From positions 1,240,001 through 1,304,000 of the forward strand of contig NZ_CP046052.1 in NCBI RefSeq assembly GCF_004802635.2: 64,000 bases of DNA, read 5' to 3'. Below are positions 1 through 7,976 of the stretch, piece after piece. The notes beneath the pieces were generated by a model. It was not told the origin of the DNA. It was given only the letters and a program-made list of their open reading frames with translations, and did not search any database. The position numbers were made by a program, and so were the translations under genes. Each line of letters opens with the position of its first letter. Position 1 is the first letter of the stretch. Source of the DNA: Methylocystis heyeri (lineage in GTDB: Bacteria > Pseudomonadota > Alphaproteobacteria > Rhizobiales > Beijerinckiaceae).

Positions 1-374
1 TCGCTCATCGCCGGCCGATCGGCCAGATTAATCGGAACCCCGGCGGCCTTGGCGAGATTGCGAGCCTGTTCGGCCGTGACGTCGTCGAAGACCGATCCGA
101 GAACGATCGCCGCGCCTACCAGGTCCTCCGGGGCGAGATCGCGCGCGAAGAACGAGACATTGGCGCGAGCAGCTATGATGTCGCGCATTTTTTCGCTGGC
201 TTCGGCGGCAAAAACGCAAACTTCCGCGCCCGCGGCGGCGGCGAGGTCGGCTTTCCAGGCTGCGCCCTCCGAGCCGCCCACGACGACCGCCTTCCGGCCC
301 TTGAGGTCGAGGAAGACCGGCAAGGTCTCCAGCGGCGCCATGAGATCGGACGAGATTTCGTCGGGCTTGCGCAT
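1..374 (-). CDS. cysG: siroheme synthase / precorrin-2 dehydrogenase N-terminal part (partial)
   Basis: The first 124 residues of a minus-strand protein are visible; the rest lies beyond the window start. Residues 25-60 form a Rossmann dinucleotide-binding start (VVVGGSEGAAWKAD) and residues 113-124 read VPINLADRPAMS, which resembles the 'N-x-x-D' stretch of the NAD-dependent precorrin-2 dehydrogenase/ferrochelatase domain of CysG and Met8. This domain oxidises precorrin-2 to sirohydrochlorin for siroheme, the cofactor of sulfite and nitrite reductases. Whether a C-terminal methyltransferase domain follows cannot be seen, so it may be a full CysG or a stand-alone dehydrogenase. The ATG at 374 was chosen because the frame reads directly into the conserved start of the domain. 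Confidence 0.8.
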   Translation of the reverse strand, partial: MRKPDEISSDLMAPLETLPVFLDLKGRKAVVVGGSEGAAWKADLAAAAGAEVCVFAAEASEKMRDIIAARANVSFFARDLAPEDLVGAAIVLGSVFDDVTAEQARNLAKAAGVPINLADRPAMS

Positions 375-580
375 CAATTCGGCTTGTCCTGTCGCGGTAA
401 GCGCGGCCCGGCGAAGGACCGCGCGCTTTGCGGGAAGAATGCGTCTTGCTTTCTGAGAGGGCGCGGCTTTTCGCCCTTCGCATGGCGCACCCGACCTATA
501 CAACGCACAATGGGCGAGCGGGAAGCGGCGCTGGAGCCGCGCTTCGCTCCAAGAGGGCTCCCGTGCGCGGAGGAGCGCAA

Positions 581-608
581 AGAAAAAGCGGCCCCGAGGA
601 GCCGCTTT
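581..608 (-). terminator. rho-independent terminator of the cytochrome c gene
   Basis: On the minus strand an 8-bp perfect stem (AAAGCGGC / GCCGCTTT, 8-nt loop) is followed by a run of five T. It starts about 25 nt after the cytochrome c stop codon, so it very likely ends that transcript before the siroheme gene. Confidence 0.85.
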
Positions 609-631
609 CCGATTGCTGCGGTTGTGAAGAA

Positions 632-1030
632 TTACTTCTTCTTGCCGTCGGCGCCGTAGCTGGAGATATAGGCCCACACGTTGTCCTCGTCGCCCTCGCT
701 CGGGAGACCCTGGAACACCATCTTGGTGCCGGGGACCTTGGCCTTCGGGTTCTTGATGAATTCCTTGAACGAGGCGGCGTCCCAGGTGATGCCCGAAGCC
801 TTCATGGCGTCGGAATAGTTGTAGCCCTCGACCGAGCTAGCCTTGCGGCCGTCGATTCCGTTGAGCTCCGGCGCGATGGCGTTCTTGGCGCCTTCGCCGA
901 TCTGATGGCAGGCCTTGCACTTGGCGAACACCTTCTCGCCCGCGGCGGCGTCGCCGGCGGCGGAGGCCGTGCCGGCCATGGCGATGAAAGCAGCGCCAGC
1001 CAGGAACGTCATCAGCGAAATAGACTTCAT
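632..1030 (-). CDS. periplasmic class I cytochrome c (c2-like)
   Basis: A 132-residue secreted c-type cytochrome. Residues 1-24 are a Sec signal peptide ending in TASA. The haem attachment motif CKACH is at 38-42, and Met104 in the GTKMVF stretch is the expected sixth haem ligand. Size and spacing fit the small soluble c2/c550 family that shuttles electrons in the periplasm between a bc1 complex and oxidases or dehydrogenases. An AAAGG ribosome-binding site precedes the ATG. It is a single-gene unit with its own terminator. The specific redox partner cannot be told from sequence. Confidence 0.92.
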   Translation of the reverse strand: MKSISLMTFLAGAAFIAMAGTASAAGDAAAGEKVFAKCKACHQIGEGAKNAIAPELNGIDGRKASSVEGYNYSDAMKASGITWDAASFKEFIKNPKAKVPGTKMVFQGLPSEGDEDNVWAYISSYGADGKKK

Positions 1031-1209
1031 CCTCGTTACCTTTCCTCGTCGCGGTCGTCACAACGCCGACCGTCGTTTTTTAATTTCGGGCCGTGGCCTC
1101 CCGCGGCGCGCCGAACCGGACCCTCACAGTTCGGAAACTATATCGGCGCAGTCCAAGACACAATATCCCGGCGGCCAAAAGCCGCCCGTCGGCCCGGCCG
1201 CCCGCGCAT

Positions 1210-1818
1210 TCACGCGCCGTTCACGCGCCGCAGCGTCAGGTTTACGCGCACGGCGCCAGCGGGAAGTTGGAGGACGTTCGGCGGCGCCAGCGTCGGCAAT
1301 ATGCGATCGACTCCGTGATGGCGCATACGCGCCTCCCCTCCGAGAATCAGGACGTCGCCGGAGGACAGAACCAGCGGAACCGTCGCGCCCCCGCGCTTCA
1401 AGCCGCCGATTCGAAACAGGCAATCCGCGCCGAGGGAGAAAGACACTATCGGCGCCGAGAGTTCCTTTTCGTCGCGATCCTGATGAAGGCCCATGCGGGC
1501 TTCCGGGCCATAGGCGTTGATCAGGCAGGCCTCGGGCGGAGCGGGACAGTCGGCGAGCATCCCCCATGCGTCCAGCAGGACCTTCGGGATGGCCGGCCAC
1601 GGCTCGCCGGTGACGGGATGGCGCGGTTCGTAGCGGTACCCTCTTTCCTTGTCGCTCATCCAGCCGAGAGACCCGCAATTGGTCATGCGCACCGACATCG
1701 GCGCGCCGGTCTTCGGCATGACGGAGACAAAGAGCGGCGCGCGCGTGACGATCTCCCGGATTTCGCGCGCCAGCGCTTCCTGGGCCGCAGCGTCGAGAAA
1801 GCCGCGGCGCAGAACCAC
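1210..1818 (-). CDS. alkB: alpha-ketoglutarate-dependent DNA demethylase AlkB
   Basis: An Fe(II)/2-oxoglutarate dioxygenase that removes 1-methyladenine and 3-methylcytosine from DNA by oxidative demethylation. Iron ligands H112, D114 (HQDRDE) and H168 have the same 56-residue spacing as E. coli AlkB. The 2OG-binding arginine lies in RVNLTLR near 191-197. The MTNCG..GW and PWPAIP segments are also AlkB hallmarks. A six-residue insertion precedes the RxNxTxR motif. The given start is a GTG; homology (a DLPPG segment) appears to extend upstream into the gpmA stop region, where no ATG exists, so the true start is uncertain. The gene follows gpmA closely and is probably cotranscribed with it. Confidence 0.9.
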   Translation of the reverse strand: MVLRRGFLDAAAQEALAREIREIVTRAPLFVSVMPKTGAPMSVRMTNCGSLGWMSDKERGYRYEPRHPVTGEPWPAIPKVLLDAWGMLADCPAPPEACLINAYGPEARMGLHQDRDEKELSAPIVSFSLGADCLFRIGGLKRGGATVPLVLSSGDVLILGGEARMRHHGVDRILPTLAPPNVLQLPAGAVRVNLTLRRVNGA

Positions 1819-1862
1819 GCCCGGCGGGAGATCGGACGCGAGGATCGTGGGCGGATCCTTTC

Positions 1863-2480
1863 TCAGACCAGCACGGTCTTAGACGCCACGGTCGAATCGG
1901 CGTTGAGCTTGTAGATTATCGGTACGCCGGTCGCGATTTCGAGCGTCGGAATGCTTTCCGGCGTCATCTGATCCAGCACCATGGCCAGCGCCCTGAGCGA
2001 ATTGCCGTGCGCCGCCACGAGCACGCGCTCGCCGCGCAGAACCGGCGGCAGTATGCGCTGGCAATAGAAGGGTATGACCCTCGCCACCGTGTCTTTCAGG
2101 CTCTCGCCGCCGGGAGGCGCGACATCATACGAACGGCGCCACAGACGCACCTGTTCCTCGCCCCACTGCTCCCGCGCCTCATCCTTGTTCAGCCCCGAGA
2201 GATCGCCGTAATGGCGCTCGTTGAGCGCGCGATCCTTTATCGTCGGCACATTGGATTGACCGAGTTCGCCCAGAACCAACTCCAGCGTATCCTGGGCGCG
2301 GCGCAGCGCAGAGGTGAAGGCCGCGCTGAAGAGAATATCACGCTTGCGCAGTTCGCGTCCGGCGCGGCGGGCTTCCTCCTCGCCCAGCGGCGTGAGGCCC
2401 GGGTTTTTCCAACCCGTGAACAGATTCTTCGCATTCCATTCGCTTTGACCGTGGCGGACGAGGACGAGTGTGCGGTTCAT
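1863..2480 (-). CDS. gpmA: 2,3-bisphosphoglycerate-dependent phosphoglycerate mutase
   Basis: Interconverts 3- and 2-phosphoglycerate in glycolysis and gluconeogenesis. The phosphohistidine motif VRHGQSEWN is at residues 8-16 with His10 as the phosphorylated residue. Glu88 (NERHYG) and His158 ([10 protein letters not shown]) complete the active site. At 205 residues it is shorter than the 250-residue E. coli enzyme. It lies 21 bp after dapB, an arrangement common in Rhizobiales, with a potential AAAGG ribosome-binding site. Confidence 0.95.
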   Translation of the reverse strand: MNRTLVLVRHGQSEWNAKNLFTGWKNPGLTPLGEEEARRAGRELRKRDILFSAAFTSALRRAQDTLELVLGELGQSNVPTIKDRALNERHYGDLSGLNKDEAREQWGEEQVRLWRRSYDVAPPGGESLKDTVARVIPFYCQRILPPVLRGERVLVAAHGNSLRALAMVLDQMTPESIPTLEIATGVPIIYKLNADSTVASKTVLV

Positions 2481-2501
2481 GCCTTTGTGATCCTCGCTGT
2501 G

Positions 2502-3317
2502 TCAGTCGCCTGAAAGGCCGAGAACGTCCTGCATGTTATATAGTCCGGGCGGACGGCCCCGGACCCAGAGCGCCGCCGCGAGCGCTCCGCGCGCAAAGAT
2601 TCCGCGCTCTTCGGCGCGATGGGTCAATTCGATGCGCTCTCCCGCCCCGGCGAGTATCACTGTGTGATCGCCGACCACCGTACCGCCGCGCAGGCTCGCA
2701 AAGCCTATATCGCCGGTCTTGCGGGGCCCCGTCAGCCCGTCGCGGCCGCGCGCGCTGTGCTCGCCCAGATCGATTCCCCTGCCCCGCGCCGCCGCCTCGC
2801 CGAGCAGCAGCGCCGTGCCCGACGGCGCATCGACCTTCTTGGCGTGATGCATCTCGACGATTTCCGCGTCCCAGGCCGGGCCGAGGGCGCGCGCCGCTTT
2901 CTCGACCAGCACGGCGAGAAGATTGACGCCGAGGCTCATGTTGCCGGAGCGAACCACGGCGACTTTCCGGGACGCCTCCGCGACGACTTCGAGATCCTGG
3001 GCGGAAAGCCCCGTCGTTCCGATCACATGGGCGACGCCCAATTGCGCGCAAAGCCCGGACAGAGCCACCGTGTTCTCCGGCGACGAGAAATCTATGAGGA
3101 CGTCGCACTGGGCCGCTACGGCCGCCGGATCGTCGCTGATCGCCACGCCGTTGGGGCCGGAACCGATCAGGGTTCCGGAATCGACGCCGATGCAGCCCGA
3201 CCCGGCGCGGCCCAGGGCGCCGACGAGGCGCACGCCCAGAGTGTCGGGTATCGTCTGCACGAGCATCCGGCCCATACGGCCGGCGGCGCCCACCACGGCC
3301 AGCCGCAAGTCATTCAT
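2502..3317 (-). CDS. dapB: 4-hydroxy-tetrahydrodipicolinate reductase
   Basis: NAD(P)H-dependent reductase of the diaminopimelate/lysine pathway, which feeds peptidoglycan and lysine synthesis. The Rossmann motif VVGAAGRMG is at residues 8-16. The catalytic and substrate-binding segment [15 protein letters not shown] spans about 155-169 with His157/His158, Lys161 and SGT 166-168. The length of 271 residues is typical. The ATG is preceded by GAGAGG at about 8 nt. It is likely in one unit with gpmA and alkB. Confidence 0.96.
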   Translation of the reverse strand: MNDLRLAVVGAAGRMGRMLVQTIPDTLGVRLVGALGRAGSGCIGVDSGTLIGSGPNGVAISDDPAAVAAQCDVLIDFSSPENTVALSGLCAQLGVAHVIGTTGLSAQDLEVVAEASRKVAVVRSGNMSLGVNLLAVLVEKAARALGPAWDAEIVEMHHAKKVDAPSGTALLLGEAAARGRGIDLGEHSARGRDGLTGPRKTGDIGFASLRGGTVVGDHTVILAGAGERIELTHRAEERGIFARGALAAALWVRGRPPGLYNMQDVLGLSGD

Positions 3318-3320
3318 GGT

Positions 3321-3458
3321 TCAAACCTCTCTAACCGGCCGTCGAAGCGCCAGGGCGAAGCCGGCCGCGCCGATCGCATCGCCGGCGCGCGCGGCGTATA
3401 GGCCCATGCCGTGCTCGCAGATGAAGAGAAGCGGCGCCGTGATCGCGTAGTCAACCAT
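3321..3458 (-). CDS. candidate small protein, 45 residues, upstream of dapB
   Basis: An open frame of 45 codons fills most of the gap between mogA and dapB and ends three bases before the dapB ATG. Its codons favour G/C at the third position, as in the neighbours. The product would be hydrophobic in the middle (ITAPLLFICEHGMGLY) with a basic C-terminus (ALRRPVREV). The ribosome-binding site is ambiguous: GGAG lies 13 nt away and AAAGG abuts the ATG. It could be a translated leader coupled to dapB, a small membrane protein, or chance. I do not recognise it. Confidence 0.3.
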   Translation of the reverse strand: MVDYAITAPLLFICEHGMGLYAARAGDAIGAAGFALALRRPVREV

Positions 3459-3489
3459 CCTTTCGGGTAGGCTCCAGCGACGAGCCCAA

Positions 3490-4035
3490 TTACTTGGGCT
3501 TGGGCCGGAAGCATTTCACCTGGGCGGGATCGGTGTCGATCCAGGCGGCCCCGATCAGGTCGAGGCAATAGGGGACCGCCGGCATCACGGCGTTCAGGCA
3601 GAGCTCTATGGCGGCGGGCTTTCCCGGCAGATTGACGATCAGGCATTTGCCGCGGTGCGCGGCGAGCTGGCGCGACAAAATCGCCGTCGGAACTTGTTCC
3701 AGCGATACTTTCCGCATCAATTCGCCGAAGCCCGGCAACTCCCGGGGCGCAGCGGCGAGCGTCGCCTCCGGCGTCAGATCGCGCGGCGAGGGGCCGGTGC
3801 CTCCGGTCGTGACTATAAGGTCGCAGCCGATATTGTCCGCAAGATCGATCAAGGCGTCCCGCACGCTCTCGAAGCCGTCCGGAACTATCCGCCGCTCGAT
3901 CCGAAAGGGCGTGGTCAGAACCCTGCGGAGATAGGCCTCGATGGCGGGGCCGCTTTCATCCGTATAGATCCCCGCGCTCGCCCGGTCGGACGCTGTGAGC
4001 ACCCCGATCACGGCTGCCGCCGGCGTGGTCGTCAT
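3490..4035 (-). CDS. mogA: molybdopterin adenylyltransferase
   Basis: Activates molybdopterin by adenylylation before molybdate insertion in molybdenum cofactor synthesis. The MoCF_biosynth signature is clear: IGVLTASDRASAG near the N-terminus, DLIVTTGGTGPSPRDLTPEA in the middle with the catalytic Asp of SPRD, and a NLPGKPAA segment later. The protein is 181 residues, a normal MogA size. A start 12 nt upstream is possible, but GGAGGA sits 4-5 nt before the ATG used here. It is transcribed divergently from the rlpA-like gene. Confidence 0.93.
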   Translation of the reverse strand: MTTTPAAAVIGVLTASDRASAGIYTDESGPAIEAYLRRVLTTPFRIERRIVPDGFESVRDALIDLADNIGCDLIVTTGGTGPSPRDLTPEATLAAAPRELPGFGELMRKVSLEQVPTAILSRQLAAHRGKCLIVNLPGKPAAIELCLNAVMPAVPYCLDLIGAAWIDTDPAQVKCFRPKPK

Positions 4036-4315
4036 GTCTTCCTCCATTGCGCTCGTCGCTGATCTATGAGCGCGCCTCGCCCCAATTCGTCAACCTTGGC
4101 GGCCATGTTTAGGCTGCAACGAATACTTCCCGCACAAGTATAGACGTTCCAAACACAGAGCGTGATGTTCTTGCCTATATGCGCTCCGATTAGGGCTCAA
4201 TCAAACGTAAATCCCCCGACCGCACGAACCATATCGGGACAGGCGAAAACTTATCGGCCCAACAACGTCGACATTACGGCCACTTAATGCTCACTTGGCC
4301 ACATATGTAAACTTC

Positions 4316-4340
4316 AATGAGCCATTTTTATCAGCTCATT
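4316..4340 (+). promoter_or_regulatory. 7-bp inverted repeat upstream of the rlpA-like gene
   Basis: AATGAGC and GCTCATT form a perfect 7-bp stem around an 11-nt A/T-rich loop, directly followed by TT. It could be an operator or a weak terminator; nothing in the sequence decides between them. Confidence 0.35.
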
Positions 4341-4409
4341 TTGGTCACATTTGCTTTCTAAGCAGAACACGCAACGTCAATCCAAGGAGATAGACAAACA
4401 CTGCAGCGG

Positions 4410-4433
4410 GAGCCTCGGGAGATCCGGAGGCTC
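4410..4433 (+). promoter_or_regulatory. leader hairpin before the rlpA-like gene
   Basis: GAGCCTC and GAGGCTC form a perfect GC-rich 7-bp stem, extendable inside by GG/CC, about 30 nt upstream of the RlpA ATG. If transcribed it would lie in the 5' leader just before the AAAGGG ribosome-binding site, so it may affect mRNA stability or translation. Confidence 0.4.
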
Positions 4434-4462
4434 TACACGCGTAACGTTAAAAAGGGTAACGC

Positions 4463-4978
4463 ATGAAACGAGTAATATGGTCGGTAATGGCGATTGGACT
4501 TGCGTCCGCTCCGATCGAGGCGAAAGCCGATGTCGTCAGCCAGCTTCTGGACAGCATCTTCGTCAGTTCCGCCGACCAGGCGTATGATTATGCCCCCGCC
4601 GAACGCCATGGGCGTCATCGGCGCGCGCGCAGCCACTGGAACTACCAGCCGGAAGCCTCCGACGGACACGGCCACAGCTTCACCGCTCTGGCCTCCTGGT
4701 ATGGGGGCGGTTCTCGCGCCTACGAACCCAATTCGCACACCGCCAGCGGGGAGCGGTTCAACAAATGGGGCCTGACGGCAGCCCATCGCACCCTGCCCCT
4801 CGGCACGCGCCTGCTGCTGACGCACGGCGGCCGCTCCTGTGTCGTTCGTATCAACGACCGCGGTCCCGCGGCCTGGACCGGCCGGAGCCTGGACGTATCC
4901 AAGGGAGCCGCCGCCCAACTCGGCCTCATTCAAAGCGGCACCGGCCGCGTCAATGTGACGGTTCTCGCCAGCCGCTAA
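4463..4978 (+). CDS. rlpA: RlpA-like double-psi beta-barrel protein
   Basis: A 171-residue exported protein. Residues 1-22 look like a signal peptide; about 23-72 is a charged linker; 73-169 is an RlpA-like double-psi beta-barrel (ASWYGGG, HTASGERFN, AHRTLPLGT, RINDRGP, SLDVSKGAA). Asp132 in NDRGP and His108 correspond to the conserved acidic and histidine residues of RlpA lytic transglycosylases, which cut glycan strands lacking stem peptides. No SPOR domain and no lipobox are present, so it is a short soluble version. An AAAAAGGG ribosome-binding site lies before the ATG. A strong hairpin follows the stop. Confidence 0.85.
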   Translation: MKRVIWSVMAIGLASAPIEAKADVVSQLLDSIFVSSADQAYDYAPAERHGRHRRARSHWNYQPEASDGHGHSFTALASWYGGGSRAYEPNSHTASGERFNKWGLTAAHRTLPLGTRLLLTHGGRSCVVRINDRGPAAWTGRSLDVSKGAAAQLGLIQSGTGRVNVTVLASR

Positions 4979-5374
4979 AACCTCATGCAGCCTGCCGGCT
5001 CCGGGCGCGAATGCGTCGTCTGGAGCCGCAGGCGCGCCTTTACTAAGCTCATAATAGCCATAGACCCAAGCGCAGCCGGCCTTATCCTTTTATACGGCTT
5101 CCGCTAGATCGCTTCGCGATCCGCAGAAGTGACCGTCGCAAAAATCACTGATCTGCATCGCTTTTTGCGGTGAACGAATACGAAATACCGCTCCAATCGA
5201 GCGGATTTTGCATTACAGGCTCAAAGTTATTCTTAGATGTTCGTAAAACAGGCTTTGATGAAGGCCATTGTTAACAAATGGCGTGGTCAAATACTGGCTG
5301 CTCTGTCAGAGGCGTGGCCGGAACGACTGTGAGAGGCTGTCTTTGTATGATTCTTGTTGCGGAGTGCGTAGCCA
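4979..5374. other. intergenic region with hairpins between the RlpA-like and PhyH-like genes
   Basis: About 400 bp without a supported gene. It holds the hairpin at 4990-5033 and a small GATCGC-TTC-GCGATC hairpin near 5107-5121, then an A/T-rich stretch (about 5190-5280) that probably contains the promoter of the downstream oxygenase. No clear -35/-10 pair was identified. Confidence 0.55.
4990..5033 (+). terminator. probable terminator hairpin after the rlpA-like gene
   Basis: GCCTGC-C-GGCTCC pairs with GGAGCC-GCAGGC: a 12-bp stem with one bulged C. It starts 12 nt after the stop codon. The following tract is only weakly T-rich (CCTTTAC). Confidence 0.55.
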
Positions 5375-6124
5375 ATGGGACAGCATGGCAAACAACTACG
5401 ACACGTTCAGGAATTTCTGAACGTGGGATACTCCGTTCTCCGCGGGTTATTTTCAGAGGAAGATATTGATAAGTTGAAAACATCCCGCGCAGAGATCGAA
5501 GCGAAAGCCCGCGATCCAAATTATACTGCGCCCGACCCAAGAATTCGCTTCCGTTTCGCGCCCGACGATCCTACCCATCTCAGCCTGGTCGATTGGCCAT
5601 GCCTCGCCGATCCGGTTCTCGATTCGTTTCGGATTGACGCGCGCTTATTCGACGTGCTGTCCCCAATACTCGGCCCGGATATCGTAACTGCGCGAAATGC
5701 GTTTTTTCTCAAGAGTCCCGGGGCGTCTGGGACGACCATCGGGTTCCATCAGGACGCCCAGTGGGGCAACCCGTCAGTCCACCGCAATCTGGCGAGATCA
5801 TATGTTCAATGCGGATTGGCCGTGGACCCGCACTCGCGCGCAGCGGGAGGCGTCCAAATCATTCCCCGATCGCATCGCGCGGGCTTTGCGATAACCGACA
5901 AGCCCGTTCTTGGCGGCGACCTTCACACATCCATCCTCGATGAGCTCGGCCTTAAACAAGCAGATGCGATCGACCTGGAGTTGGCGCCCGGAGATGTTGC
6001 GATCTGGAGCGCTTACACCGTGCACGGTTCGGGGCCGAACCGATCGGCCCACCCCCGCGCCTTCTACGTCAGCGGATATATGTCTTCGGCTGATTGCGAT
6101 GAAGGCGAAAGGGCCTTCGGATAA
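5375..6124 (+). CDS. phytanoyl-CoA dioxygenase (PhyH) family protein
   Basis: A 249-residue non-haem Fe(II)/2-oxoglutarate oxygenase of the PhyH family. Predicted iron ligands are H125 and D127 (GFHQDAQW) and H217 (TVHGSGPN). R228 in HPRAFYVSGY is the expected 2-oxoglutarate-binding arginine. PhyH-like bacterial enzymes hydroxylate many small molecules, and the substrate cannot be inferred here because the gene stands alone. GGAG lies about 10 nt before the ATG. A short hairpin follows the stop. Confidence 0.85.
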   Translation: MGQHGKQLRHVQEFLNVGYSVLRGLFSEEDIDKLKTSRAEIEAKARDPNYTAPDPRIRFRFAPDDPTHLSLVDWPCLADPVLDSFRIDARLFDVLSPILGPDIVTARNAFFLKSPGASGTTIGFHQDAQWGNPSVHRNLARSYVQCGLAVDPHSRAAGGVQIIPRSHRAGFAITDKPVLGGDLHTSILDELGLKQADAIDLELAPGDVAIWSAYTVHGSGPNRSAHPRAFYVSGYMSSADCDEGERAFG

Positions 6125-6125
6125 A

Positions 6126-6142
6126 GGAGGCCACGGGCCTCC
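6126..6142. terminator. short hairpin between convergent genes
   Basis: GGAGGCC-ACG-GGCCTCC is a perfect 7-bp stem right after the PhyH-like stop codon. It lies between that gene and the oppositely oriented RNase J gene and could serve both directions. No T-run follows, so the call is tentative. Confidence 0.45.
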
Positions 6143-6305
6143 GCCATCTTCATTTCAGCGATGCGCCGGATCCCCGTCCCGTTCAGCCGCGCGCCGCCCC
6201 GCCGCCCTACCACTGCAGCATGTGGAACTCTTCCCATTTGCGTCTGCGAAAAGAAGGATATGTGGCGACCTCTAGGATCCTCGTCATATGGAAGTAACGG
6301 AAGCG

Positions 6306-7976
6306 TCACGCCCCCACGATAAGGACGTGAACGATCGGTTTTTTGCCCCAACTCGCGAACACCGCGGCCCGCACAGCTTTTTCGATCGCGGTGGCGACCG
6401 AATCGAAGTCGCGCCGGCGCGGCCTCGACAGGCCGTCGAATGTCCTGAACACGGCGTCGTCGACCACTTCGCCCATATCGACATTGTCCTTGCCGCGCTT
6501 GGGCAACCCCGCGAAAACCACATCGGGATCGCCCACCATGTCGCCCTGCCTGCTCACCGCGACCGCAACCGAAACCACGCCGGCGAATGCGAGCTTGACC
6601 CGTTCGCGCACCGAGCCGTCATTTTCGGAAATCAGCACGTCGCCGTCCTTGAACAGCCTCCCCGCGGGAGCCTTGCCGATTATCGCCGGAGCGCCCGGCG
6701 CCAGCCGAACCACATCGCCGTTACGCGCCGAGACCACCTGCTGGACGCCATGGGCGCGCGCGAAGGCGGCGTGATAGGTGAGGTGATGCGCCTCCCCATG
6801 CGCGGGAATCGCCGCCTGGGGCCGAACCCACTCATACATCCGGGCGACTTCGCCCCGCCGCGGATGGCCAGAGCAATGCACCAGATGGTCGTGGTCCGTG
6901 ATGACCTCGACGCCGAGGTCGCACAGCTTGTTGATGACGCCCTGAACCTCGCGGATGTTTCCCGGAATGGCGCGAGAGGAAAATATCACTCGATCGCCCG
7001 ACACCAGCTTTATCGCGGGATGGTCGCCCTCCGCCGCACGCGCCATCGCCGCACGCGCCTCGCCCTGGCTTCCCGTCGCGATAACGACGACCTTCTCGCG
7101 CGGCAGAGCGGAGAAATAGTCGAGCGAGAAGAACGGAGGCACGCCGTCGAGATACCCGCATTCGCGCGCGACTTCTATCGCGCGGTCGAGAGCGCGACCC
7201 GCGACGATCACGCTTCTTCCGCACGCCTGCGCCGCTTCCGCGATGGCGCGGATCCGCGCGATATTCGAGGCGAATGTCGTCACCAGAACGCGACCCTTGG
7301 CTTCCGCCACCAGGGGGCGCAGGGTTTTGGCGACGTCGCCCTCCGAAAAACTGTCGCCGTCACGCAATATATTGGTGGAATCGCAGATCAGCGCCGTGAC
7401 GCCCTCGTCGCCGAGCGCCCGCAGCCGCGCCTCGTCGATCCTGTGCCCGGCGCCGGGCTCCGGGTCGACTTTCCAGTCTCCGGTATGGACCGCGAGACCC
7501 GCCGGGGTGCGGATCGCGAGCGCGCAGGCCTCCGGAATGGAATGCGCCACAGCGACATATTCCACACTGAACGGGGCGAGATCGATGACCGACCCAGGAC
7601 CGACACGGGTTATCTCGATCTTCGGAGCGCCGGGCTCGGAAAGACGCCGGGTCTCGATGAGGCCGGCGGCGAAGGGAGTCGCGAAAACCCGGCAACGCAG
7701 CCTGGGCCAGAGCGCGGCCAGCGCGCCGATGTGATCCTCATGGGCGTGGGTTATCAACAAACCCACGAGATCCCGGCCGATCTTCTCTACGAAAGAAACA
7801 TCGGGCAGCACCAGATCGACGCCGGGCAGCTCGGATCCGGGGAATGTCAGCCCGCAGTCGACCATAAGCCATTTGCGCGCTCGCGGCGGTCCGTAGCCGT
7901 AGAGAGCCGCATTCATGCCAATTTCGCCCAAGCCGCCAAGAGGCGCGAAAACAAAGTCGTTTGCGTCCGTCGTCAT
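6306..7976 (-). CDS. rnj: ribonuclease J
   Basis: A metallo-beta-lactamase/beta-CASP nuclease of 556 residues with 5'-3' exonuclease and endonuclease activity in mRNA decay and rRNA maturation. The zinc motif THAHEDHIG is at residues 76-84 (H77, H79, D81, H82). HTGDWKVDP (about 165-173) and HCSGHPRRGEV later are further RNase J motifs. Alphaproteobacteria use RNase J together with RNase E. Its ATG overlaps the birA stop by 4 bp, so the two are translationally coupled at the tail of the nuo operon. Confidence 0.93.
   Translation of the reverse strand: MTTDANDFVFAPLGGLGEIGMNAALYGYGPPRARKWLMVDCGLTFPGSELPGVDLVLPDVSFVEKIGRDLVGLLITHAHEDHIGALAALWPRLRCRVFATPFAAGLIETRRLSEPGAPKIEITRVGPGSVIDLAPFSVEYVAVAHSIPEACALAIRTPAGLAVHTGDWKVDPEPGAGHRIDEARLRALGDEGVTALICDSTNILRDGDSFSEGDVAKTLRPLVAEAKGRVLVTTFASNIARIRAIAEAAQACGRSVIVAGRALDRAIEVARECGYLDGVPPFFSLDYFSALPREKVVVIATGSQGEARAAMARAAEGDHPAIKLVSGDRVIFSSRAIPGNIREVQGVINKLCDLGVEVITDHDHLVHCSGHPRRGEVARMYEWVRPQAAIPAHGEAHHLTYHAAFARAHGVQQVVSARNGDVVRLAPGAPAIIGKAPAGRLFKDGDVLISENDGSVRERVKLAFAGVVSVAVAVSRQGDMVGDPDVVFAGLPKRGKDNVDMGEVVDDAVFRTFDGLSRPRRRDFDSVATAIEKAVRAAVFASWGKKPIVHVLIVGA

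Larger units (their letters stand above)
4036..4462. other. long intergenic region between mogA and the rlpA-like gene
   Basis: About 430 bp with no convincing gene, visibly richer in A/T than its surroundings. It must carry divergent promoters. A minus-strand TATACT -10-like hexamer lies at 4137-4142 but lacks a good -35. On the plus side two hairpins (4316-4340 and 4410-4433) precede the RlpA start. Confidence 0.6.
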
